Below are positions 33,436-41,075 of a stretch of DNA of 64,000 nt, piece after piece. A program made the translations under genes and the position numbers. The stretch covers positions 62,001 to 126,000 of the forward strand of contig NZ_JARZAI010000001.1 of assembly GCF_029893355.1 (NCBI RefSeq). The letters run 5' to 3'. The notes beneath the pieces are model-generated. The model did no database searches. It worked only from the letters and a program-made list of their open reading frames with translations, and was not told the origin of the DNA. Source of the stretch: Kitasatospora sp. MAA4 (GTDB lineage Bacteria > Actinomycetota > Actinomycetes > Streptomycetales > Streptomycetaceae). The stretch's first letter is position 1; the number at the start of each line of letters is the position of its first letter.

Positions 33436-36255
33436 CTACCGCACCATCGCGGCCAGCACGCTGCGCCAGTCCTCGCCCGGCCGCTCGCGCAGCGGATCGG
33501 CCAGCGCGTCGGCCCGGTAGCGCCAGGGGCGCAGCAGTTCGCCGTCCACCTGGGCGCGCAGCTCCACCGGGGAGGTGGAGCCGAGCAGGTGGGCCAGTTC
33601 GGCGGCGAACTCCGGCCAACCGACGTGCCCGCCGACCGCGTTGACGACGCCGCTCACGCGGGCGTCCGTGCAGTCGATCACCGCGCGGGCCAGCGCGGCG
33701 GAGTGCACCCAGGCGGCGCCGTACCAGGGGTGCGGGTGCGCCGCCGGGTCGGGCAGTACGAGCGGGCGGCCCACCAGGGCGGCCTGGTAGAGCGCGCTGG
33801 TGGACCCCCAGCGCAGCTGGTCGCGCAGCCGCTGCTGCGGACCCCAGACGATCGGCGAGCGGACGGCACTCGCGCTGCCGCGGCCCTGCGTGCCGGCGGC
33901 GTCCAGCAGGATCCGCTCGCAGTCCAGCTTGCCCTGCCCGTAGGCGCTGACGCCGGGCCCGGACGGCGCGCCGTCCGCGACCTCGACGGCGGACGGGCGG
34001 CCGTAGGCGTCCACGCTGCTGACGAAGACGAAGCTGCCGCGCCGCCAGGCGTCCACCATGGCGCGCATGGCGGCGACGTCGACCTCCGGCGTGGTGAACG
34101 TGCAGGCGGCGTGGATGACCGCGTCGACCCCCTCGACCGCCGCGCGCAGGCTGTCCAGGTCGGTGAGGTCGCCCTCGGCCACGTCGACGCCGTCCAGCGC
34201 CACCAGGTGCGCCGACTCGGGTCGGGCCAGCGCCCGCACCGGGCGGCCCTGGGCGAGCAGTTCGGCCAGGACGGCCGCACCGACGCCGCCGGTTGCGCCG
34301 GTGAGCAGGACGGTGCCGGCCCGGACGCCGCGGCCTGCTGCCGGTCGCCGCGCGGCCGCCGCGCGCTGCTCGCCCTGCCGGGTGTCCAGCAGCGCGGCCA
34401 CCGCGCGCGGGGTGCGCTGCTGGAGGACGTCGAGTCCGGTGAGCGGCAGACCGGTGGCGGCGCGCAGCCGTTCGGCCAGCTGGACGGCGAGCAGCGAGTG
34501 GCCGCCGAGTGCGAAGAAGTCGTCCTCGGGGTCGGGCCGGGTGCTGAGCAGTGCGCCGAAGGCGTCCCGCACGGCTGCCAGCCTGCTCGGCTCGGGTGCG
34601 GTGTTCCCCGGCAGTCGGGCGAGCTGCACCGCGCCCTCGGCGTCGCGCGGCAGGCGGTCCACCAGCGTGACGGCCAGCGGCAGTTGGCCGATGGGCAGCT
34701 GCGCGCGCAGCCGCCTGCGCAGCTCCGTGCCGCTGGGCGCCGCCGGTCCGCTCGGCACCGCGTAGGCCAGCGGCGGCAGGCCATCGCGGGTCACCACCAC
34801 CGCCTCGGCGATCCGCGGGTCGGCCAGCAGCGCCGCCACGGCCGGGTGGACCTCGTCCCCCGCCGGGCGCAGCGCGGTGCCCGGCAGCCGGCCGAGCCGC
34901 TGCCCGCCGTCCGCCGCCACCGCCGCGAGCAACTCGGCGAAGGCGGTCAGCAGTTGCTCGGCGGTCCGGTCGTGCAGCACATCGGTGTCGTACTGCACCA
35001 GGCAGCGCGGCTGCGGGCCGTCCTCGACGAAGAGGCCGAGGTCGAACTTGGCCAGTCCCAGGTCGACTTGGACCGCCTCGGCGGCCAGGCCCGGCAGCTC
35101 CAGCGCGCCGGGCCGCTGGACGAGGTCGCAGGTGACCGAGAGCAGCGGCGTGCCGTCCTCGCCGCGGGCGGCCGCGCCCAGCCGCTCCACGACCAGGTCG
35201 AACGGCACCTCGTGCTGTCCCTGCGCGGTGAGCAGGGCTTCGCGCACCCGGCCGAGCAACTCGGTGAAGGCGGGGTCGCCGGAGAGGTCGGCCCGGATCG
35301 GCAGCGTGTTGACGCACAGCCCCACCAGGCGGCGCAGCTCCGGGCGCGAGCGATGGCCGCTCACGCAGCCCAGCGTGAGGTCCGCCTGGCCGGTGGCGCG
35401 GTGCAGGGCGGCGAAGGCGGCGGCCAGCACCACGGTGAACGGCGTGGCGCCCTGCTCCTGGCCCAACTGCCGCAGCCTGTCCAGGGTTTCGCGCGAGAGC
35501 GGCGCGCTGCGGGTGCCGGCCGCCCGGGTGCGGGGGCCAGTTGGCGTGCGGCGGGGCAGCGGCACCGGGCGGGCGCCGGCCAGCCGGGCGGCCCAGGTGT
35601 CGACGGCGCCCGCGAGTTCGCCGGCACGGGACTGCTCCCAGCGCGCGAAGTCGGCGTACTGCAAGGGTGGTTCGGGCAAGTCGGCCGGGTGCCCGGCGAG
35701 CGCGGCGGCGTACAGGGCGGCCAGCTCCTCCAGCGCCACCGGGAGCGAACCGCCGTCGACGGCGATGTGGTGCAGCGTGAGCAGCAGGGTGTGGTCCTGC
35801 GGGCCGTGCCGTAGCGCCACCGCGCGCAGCATCGGCCCGGTGGCCAGGTCGAAGGGCCGGGACGCCTCGGCCGCCAGCAGGGCGGCCGTCTCCTCGGGCC
35901 CGGCGGCCAGTACCGGGACGGCGACCGGCGTGCTGTCGAGCACCTCCTGGTACGGCTCGTCGCCGCGCTGCCCGTAGCGGGTGCGCAGGATCCGGTGGCG
36001 CTCGGTCAGCGCGCCGAGAGCGGTGGCCAGCGCGGCGAGGTCCAGCGGGCCGCGCAGCCGGGTGGCCACCGGCACGTTGTAGAGCGCGCCGCCCTGGCCG
36101 AGCCGGTCCATCAGCCACATCCGCCGCTGGGCGTGCGAGAGCGGCGCGGGGCCGCGCTCGGCGCTGCGGGCGATGGCGGCGGGCCGGGCCGTGTCGGCCC
36201 GCCGCCGGGCCAGCCGCAGCAGGTCCGCCTGCGCGGAAGCGTCGGTGGGGATCAT
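33436..36255 (-). CDS. NRPS terminal protein: C-(relic A)-T-SDR reductase
   Basis: A 939-residue NRPS protein. Condensation domain (~35-450) has the active HHIAVDG (162-168). Between C and T lies only a small-lobe remnant of an adenylation domain (AEAVVVTRDGLPPLAYAVP to LVDRLPRDAEGAV); the large ATP/amino-acid lobe is missing, and the catalytic NGK motif reads EGA, so it cannot adenylate. The carrier domain follows with FFALGGHSLLAVQL. The C-terminal ~310 residues form an extended SDR: VLLTGATGGVGAAVLAE for NAD(P), VSSVDAYG and the AYGQGKL Tyr/Lys pair. It probably releases the peptide reductively, or modifies it. ATGA overlap with the upstream A-T gene. Confidence 0.85.
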   Translation of the reverse strand: MIPTDASAQADLLRLARRRADTARPAAIARSAERGPAPLSHAQRRMWLMDRLGQGGALYNVPVATRLRGPLDLAALATALGALTERHRILRTRYGQRGDEPYQEVLDSTPVAVPVLAAGPEETAALLAAEASRPFDLATGPMLRAVALRHGPQDHTLLLTLHHIAVDGGSLPVALEELAALYAAALAGHPADLPEPPLQYADFARWEQSRAGELAGAVDTWAARLAGARPVPLPRRTPTGPRTRAAGTRSAPLSRETLDRLRQLGQEQGATPFTVVLAAAFAALHRATGQADLTLGCVSGHRSRPELRRLVGLCVNTLPIRADLSGDPAFTELLGRVREALLTAQGQHEVPFDLVVERLGAAARGEDGTPLLSVTCDLVQRPGALELPGLAAEAVQVDLGLAKFDLGLFVEDGPQPRCLVQYDTDVLHDRTAEQLLTAFAELLAAVAADGGQRLGRLPGTALRPAGDEVHPAVAALLADPRIAEAVVVTRDGLPPLAYAVPSGPAAPSGTELRRRLRAQLPIGQLPLAVTLVDRLPRDAEGAVQLARLPGNTAPEPSRLAAVRDAFGALLSTRPDPEDDFFALGGHSLLAVQLAERLRAATGLPLTGLDVLQQRTPRAVAALLDTRQGEQRAAAARRPAAGRGVRAGTVLLTGATGGVGAAVLAELLAQGRPVRALARPESAHLVALDGVDVAEGDLTDLDSLRAAVEGVDAVIHAACTFTTPEVDVAAMRAMVDAWRRGSFVFVSSVDAYGRPSAVEVADGAPSGPGVSAYGQGKLDCERILLDAAGTQGRGSASAVRSPIVWGPQQRLRDQLRWGSTSALYQAALVGRPLVLPDPAAHPHPWYGAAWVHSAALARAVIDCTDARVSGVVNAVGGHVGWPEFAAELAHLLGSTSPVELRAQVDGELLRPWRYRADALADPLRERPGEDWRSVLAAMVR

Positions 36256-38081
36256 GCGCCCGCCTCGCCGTGCAGGGCGAGCAGCGCGCGCTCGACCAGG
36301 GCGGCCTGGCCGGCCACCGTCGGGTGGCTGAAGAAGTCCGCCAGGGACAGCTCCACGCCCAGGTCCTCGCGCAGGTCGTCGACCACCCACATGGCCATCA
36401 GCGAGTGCCCGCCCTCGGCCAGGAAGTCCGCGTCCGCCCGCTCGACCGCCCGGCCCAGCGCCCGCGACCAGGCCTCGGCGACGGCCTGCTGAAGCGGGGT
36501 GAGCGCGGCGGCCGGGGCACTGCGACGCTCGCCCGGGGCGCGCGGGTCCAGCGCGACCAGCGCGCGGCGGTCCACCTTGCCGACGTCCGTGAGCGGCAGC
36601 GCCGCCAGCACCGTCCAGGCGGTGGGCACCAGATGGGCGGGCAGCCGGTCGGCCAGATGGGCGCGCAGGGCGGCGGTCGCGGGCCGGTGGCCCTCGGTGG
36701 GGACGACGAAGGCGCTGAGCTCGGCGTCCTCCTGCCCGGCCCGCCGCACCACCACGCTCGCCTCGGCGATCTCCGGGTGCAGGCGCAGGGTGTGCTCGAT
36801 CTCCTCGGGCTCGATCCGGAAGCCGCGCACCTTGACCTGGTTGTCCGCGCGGCCGTGGAAGTCCAGCGTGCCGTCCGCCCGGGCGCTCACCAGGTCGCCG
36901 CTGCGGTACATCCGCCCGTGCCCGGGGATCTCGCGGAAGCGCTCGGCCGTCAGCTCGGGCTGCCCGAGATAGCCGAGCGCCAGGCGGGTGCCGCCGATCC
37001 ACAACTCGCCGCGCTCACCGGGCGCCACGGGCGCGAGCCGCTCGTCCAGCACGGCCGTGCTCGCGCCGCCGAACGGGCGTCCGATCGGCGGCGGGCCGTC
37101 GCAGTCGGCCTCGCGCAGCCGGTGCAGGGTGGTGAAGGTGGTGGCCTCGGTCGGCCCGTAGGCGTTCAGCAGGTCGAGCCAGGGGAAGGCCCGCAGGACA
37201 GTCCCGGCGTGTTCGGCGGAGAGCGCCTCGCCGCCGACGATCAACGTCCGCAGCACACCGAAGACGCGCGACTGCCGGGCGGCCAGCTGGTGGAAGAGCG
37301 CGGTGGTCAGGAAGGTGGCGGTGACGCCGAACCGCTCGACGTCCCGGGCCAGTTCGTCCGGCGTCGGCCGGTCGGCGGGGGAGATCATCACGGCCGCGCC
37401 GCGCACCAGCGGCGCCCAGATCTCGAAGGTGGAGGCGTCGAAGGTGGCGGGCGAGTGGTAGAGCACCCGGTCGCCCGGGCCGAGCGCCACCGCGTCCGGG
37501 GCGGTCACCAGCGCGGTGATCGCGCGGTGCGGGACCTCGACGCCCTTGGGTCGGCCGGTGGAGCCGGAGGTGTAGAGCACCAGCGCGATGGCCTCGGGAC
37601 CGTCGATGCACGGGTGCGGCGCACCGGCGGCGGCCTCCCCGGACAGCGCGGCGTCGTCCAGGACCAGCGTCCGGTCCTGCGGGAGGCCGGCGCCGGCCAG
37701 CAGCGCCTTGTCGCCGAGTGTCAGCAGCACCTCGGCGTCCTCGATCATTCCGGCGGTGCGCGGGCGCGGATAGGCCGGATCGAGCGGGACGCCGTGGCCG
37801 CCCGCCCACCAGACGGCGAGCTGGGCGACCACCAGGCGGCTGGAGCGGGCGGCGAGCAGGCCGACGGCACTGCCGGGGCCGACCCCGCGGGCCGCCAGCT
37901 CGGCGGCCAGAGTGGCCGCGGCGCGACAGAGTTGACGGTACGTCAGGACCGTGCTGCCGTCCGAGACGGCGAGCGTGTGCGGGTGCTGTTCGGCGTGCCG
38001 GGCGATCAGACCGGGCACGCCGGCCGGGACGGTGGTGGGAGCAGGCATCGGGTTTGCGTTCCTCGGCTCGCGGGCGGTCAT
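36252..38081 (-). CDS. NRPS adenylation-thiolation (A-T) protein
   Basis: A 609-residue two-domain NRPS protein. The A domain has LYTSGSTGRPKGV (A3), FDASTFEIW (A4), NAYGPTEATTF (A5), YRSGDL (A7), VKVRGFRIEPEEIE (A8) and DVGKVDRR (A10, Lys present). The carrier motif is LAEGGHSLMAM. By hand alignment to GrsA numbering the pocket reads D-A-F-F-I-G-A-T-F-K, close to published valine (DAFWIGGTFK) and isoleucine codes, so a branched aliphatic residue is my guess. Start ATG 38081 overlaps the upstream stop; its own stop overlaps the next start. It may also load the carrier of the downstream C-T-SDR protein. Confidence 0.85.
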   Translation of the reverse strand: MTAREPRNANPMPAPTTVPAGVPGLIARHAEQHPHTLAVSDGSTVLTYRQLCRAAATLAAELAARGVGPGSAVGLLAARSSRLVVAQLAVWWAGGHGVPLDPAYPRPRTAGMIEDAEVLLTLGDKALLAGAGLPQDRTLVLDDAALSGEAAAGAPHPCIDGPEAIALVLYTSGSTGRPKGVEVPHRAITALVTAPDAVALGPGDRVLYHSPATFDASTFEIWAPLVRGAAVMISPADRPTPDELARDVERFGVTATFLTTALFHQLAARQSRVFGVLRTLIVGGEALSAEHAGTVLRAFPWLDLLNAYGPTEATTFTTLHRLREADCDGPPPIGRPFGGASTAVLDERLAPVAPGERGELWIGGTRLALGYLGQPELTAERFREIPGHGRMYRSGDLVSARADGTLDFHGRADNQVKVRGFRIEPEEIEHTLRLHPEIAEASVVVRRAGQEDAELSAFVVPTEGHRPATAALRAHLADRLPAHLVPTAWTVLAALPLTDVGKVDRRALVALDPRAPGERRSAPAAALTPLQQAVAEAWSRALGRAVERADADFLAEGGHSLMAMWVVDDLREDLGVELSLADFFSHPTVAGQAALVERALLALHGEAGA

Positions 38082-39865
38082 GCGGTCACGCGCCGGGCCT
38101 CGACCAACTCGGCGAGGCTGCGCAGGTCGGGCTGGCGCAGCAGCTGGGGGGCGCGCAGCCGTACGCCGCACTCCACCTCCAGGGCCACCAGCAGGCGGGA
38201 GGCGGCGAGCGAGTTGCCGCCCGCGTCGACGAAGTTGTCCAGCGGGCCGAGCGCGGGGTCGCCGAGCAGTTCGCGGCAGAGCCGCAGCACCAGCTGCTCG
38301 GATTCCGAACCCCCCGGCGCCGACGCCGCGGGCTGTTCGTCCGCCGCCAGCAGGGCGGCCCGGTCGACCTTGCCGTTGGCGGTCAGCGGGAAGACGTCCA
38401 CCAGCCGGATCCGGGCCGGCACGGCCTGCTCGGGCAGCCAGCCGCGCAGCTGCGCCAGCAGCTCGGCCCCGGACGCGAGCGCGCCTGCGGTCACCGGCTG
38501 GACGAAGGCGACCAGCTGCGCCGCGCCGCCCGCGTCGTACCGGGCGGCCACCGCGGCGCGCCGCACCCGCGGGTCGCGCTCGAAGGCTGCCTCGACCTCG
38601 GCCGGCTCGATCCGCACGCCTCTGACCTTCACCTGGTCGTCCAGCCGGCCCTGGAACTCCAGCACCCCGTCCGGGCGCATCAGCACCCGGTCCCCGGTGC
38701 GGTAGACCCGGCCGAGCTCCTCGCTGCCCTGCGGCGGCGCGACGAAGCGGCGGGCCGTCAGCTCCGCGTCCAGGTAGCCGAGGGCCAGGCAGCCGCCGCC
38801 GATCCGCAGCTCGCCGGACACGCCGCGCGGCACCGGGTGCCCGTCCTCGTCGGTGACCAGCACGGTGGCGCCGGGCCGGGGCAGGCCGATCGGCGGCGCG
38901 TCCTGCCCGGCCGGTGCGGCGCCCGCGGGCATGGTGTGCACGGTCGTCACCACGGTGGCCTCGGCCGGGCCGTAGGCGTTGTGGACGTGCGCGGTGACGT
39001 CCGGCCCGGGTCGGCGGCGCAGCCGGTCGCCGCCGACCGTCAGATGCCGCAGCGCCAGGCCGGCGGGCCAGGGCAGATTCAGCACCGGCTCGGCCAGCGG
39101 GGTGGGCAGGTTGCCGACGGTGATCGCGGCCCGCTGCCACCAGCCGGTGAGCGCGCCCGGATCCCAGCGCACCTCCTCGGGGGCGATGCTCAGCGCGGCG
39201 CCGCAGGTGAGCGCCGCCCACAGCTCCAGCAGGTGCGGGTCGAAGGCGACGCCGATCAGCAGGCTGTGCCGGTCGCCCGGGCCCAGGCCGGTCAACTCCT
39301 GGTACCAGTGCAGCAGAGCGCCGAGCGAGTCCTCGCCGACGGCCACCGCCTTGGGGGTGCCGGTCGAACCGGAGGTCATCACCGCGTAGTACGTCCCGGC
39401 GGGTGCACCGAGCGCGTTCTGCGGCGCGGCGGGCGTGCAGGCGGCGACCAGCCCCTCCACGGGGAGCGGGGTGGCCGCGAGCTCGGGCGGCAGCAGCGCC
39501 CGATCGCCGATCAGGCAGCCGAGCCGCAGGCTCCGCGCCACCGTGCGCAGCCGCTGCTCGCCCGGGCGCGGCCCGAGCGGCAGGTAGACGGCGCCGCGCC
39601 GGGCCACCGCCAGGGCGACGGCGACCAGCGCCGGCGAGTGGTCCAGGCAGACGCCCACCAGGTCGCCGGGGCGCACCCGGTCACCCAGCGCGTCGGCCAC
39701 CGCGCAGGCCAGCGCGTCGAGTTCGGCGTAGCTCCAGCTGCGGTCGCCGTCCAGCAGGGCGGGTGCGTGCGGGGTGCGGCGCACCTGGTCGAGGTAGCGG
39801 TCCAGCACGGCGGCGTGCTGCTGGGGGCCGCCGTGCACGATGCTCAGGTCAGGGTTTGTGTTCAT
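38078..39865 (-). CDS. NRPS adenylation-thiolation (A-T) protein
   Basis: A 595-residue A-T protein. A domain marks: AVMTSGSTGTPKAV (A3), FDPHLLELW (A4), NAYGPAEATVV (A5), YRTGDRV (A7), VKVRGVRIEPAEVEA (A8), NGKVDRAAL (A10). The carrier site is DAGGNSLAA, with Asn in place of the usual His before the phosphopantetheine Ser, which is tolerated elsewhere. The hand-read pocket D-P-L-N-T-G-A-V-V-K does not match a code I know. It follows an acyl-CoA dehydrogenase gene, recalling A/T plus dehydrogenase sets that desaturate a carrier-bound amino acid. GAAGG precedes ATG 39865. Confidence 0.83.
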   Translation of the reverse strand: MNTNPDLSIVHGGPQQHAAVLDRYLDQVRRTPHAPALLDGDRSWSYAELDALACAVADALGDRVRPGDLVGVCLDHSPALVAVALAVARRGAVYLPLGPRPGEQRLRTVARSLRLGCLIGDRALLPPELAATPLPVEGLVAACTPAAPQNALGAPAGTYYAVMTSGSTGTPKAVAVGEDSLGALLHWYQELTGLGPGDRHSLLIGVAFDPHLLELWAALTCGAALSIAPEEVRWDPGALTGWWQRAAITVGNLPTPLAEPVLNLPWPAGLALRHLTVGGDRLRRRPGPDVTAHVHNAYGPAEATVVTTVHTMPAGAAPAGQDAPPIGLPRPGATVLVTDEDGHPVPRGVSGELRIGGGCLALGYLDAELTARRFVAPPQGSEELGRVYRTGDRVLMRPDGVLEFQGRLDDQVKVRGVRIEPAEVEAAFERDPRVRRAAVAARYDAGGAAQLVAFVQPVTAGALASGAELLAQLRGWLPEQAVPARIRLVDVFPLTANGKVDRAALLAADEQPAASAPGGSESEQLVLRLCRELLGDPALGPLDNFVDAGGNSLAASRLLVALEVECGVRLRAPQLLRQPDLRSLAELVEARRVTA

Positions 39866-39902
39866 GGTTTCGCCTTCGAGTCGTGGTGGTGGTCAACCCA
39901 GG

Positions 39903-41075
39903 TCAGCCCAGGCCCATGGCCCGGGCGACGATCACCTTCTGGACCTCGGAGGTCCCCTCGATGATCGTCATCATCCGGACGTAGCGGTACAGGAACTCCA
40001 GCGGATGCCCGCGCACCCAGCCGGTCGCCCCGTGCACCTGAAGCGCGCGGTCCACCACCCGCACCGCGGTCTGCGAGGAGGTCAGCTTGGCGAGCGCCGC
40101 GTTCTCCGGCGCCTCGGTGCCGGCGTCGACCAGGCGGGCGCAGGCCAGCGTGAGCAGCTTGGCGGCCTCCACCTCGGCCCGGCTGCTCACCAGCAGCTCC
40201 TGGACGTGCTGGTAGCCGCCGATCCGCATCCCGAACGCCTCGCGCTCCTTGGCGTACTCCACGCCCAGGCGCAGCGCGTACTCCGCGATGCCGTCGCACA
40301 TCGCGGCGACGATCAGGCGCCCACGCGAGAGGCTGTCCACGGCCAGCGCCATCGCCGCGCCGACGCCTTCCTCGCCGCCGATCACCGCATCCGCCGATAC
40401 CCGGACCCGGTCCAGTAGCAGCTCGAACAGCGGCTCGCCGGACATGCCCTCGTAGCGCTGGCCGATCCGCAGGCCCGGCTGGTCCATCGGCAGCACGAAG
40501 GCGGTCGCCCCGCCGGTGGTGCCCGCGCCCTGGTCGGTCGCGGTGACCACCAGCGCGAAGTCCGCCCGGTCGGCGTTGCTGACGAAGGTCTTGTGGCCGC
40601 TGATCACCCAGTCGTCGCCGTCCCGGCGCGCGGTGGTGGTCAGCCGGAACGCGTCCGAGCCGGCCTGCGGCTCGGTCAGCGCCAGGCAGCGCAGCGCCTC
40701 GCCGCGCACCAGCGGCAGCAGGTAGCGCTCGACCTGCTCGGGCGTCCCGTGCCGCAGCAGCGGGCTGGGGCCGTCGGAGCCGGCCAGCGCGTACGGCGCC
40801 AGCACGCAGCCGCTGCGCCCGGCCGCGTGGTGCAGCAGCACGACGGCGCTGAACGGCATGCCGGAGCCGCCGAGTTCCTCCGGGTAGTCGCCGGCGTAGA
40901 AGCCGAGCGCGGCCGAGCGCTTGCGCACGTAGGCGCGCAGGTCGGCGGGCGGCAGGTCTCCGGTCTCCGGCAGTTCGGCGGCCAGCGGCACCACCTCGCG
41001 GCGGATGAAGCTCTCGAAGGCCTCGACCAGTTCGCGGTGGCCGTCCTCCAGGACGGCGGAGGGGGCGGAGGTCAC
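39903..41075 (-). CDS. Acyl-CoA dehydrogenase family protein in NRPS cluster
   Basis: A 390-residue FAD enzyme of the acyl-CoA dehydrogenase fold. FAD-site strings are ALTEPQAGSDA and WVISGHKTFVSNADRAD; the base Glu lies in MTIIEGTSEVQK, the position used by short/branched-chain dehydrogenases; QVHGATGW is also typical. In NRPS clusters such enzymes oxidise carrier-bound amino acids, for example prolyl to pyrrolyl. Sitting between C-A-T and A-T genes and coupled by GTGA overlap, it probably desaturates a carrier-bound residue of this pathway rather than acting in beta-oxidation. Confidence 0.83.
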   Translation of the reverse strand: MTSAPSAVLEDGHRELVEAFESFIRREVVPLAAELPETGDLPPADLRAYVRKRSAALGFYAGDYPEELGGSGMPFSAVVLLHHAAGRSGCVLAPYALAGSDGPSPLLRHGTPEQVERYLLPLVRGEALRCLALTEPQAGSDAFRLTTTARRDGDDWVISGHKTFVSNADRADFALVVTATDQGAGTTGGATAFVLPMDQPGLRIGQRYEGMSGEPLFELLLDRVRVSADAVIGGEEGVGAAMALAVDSLSRGRLIVAAMCDGIAEYALRLGVEYAKEREAFGMRIGGYQHVQELLVSSRAEVEAAKLLTLACARLVDAGTEAPENAALAKLTSSQTAVRVVDRALQVHGATGWVRGHPLEFLYRYVRMMTIIEGTSEVQKVIVARAMGLG

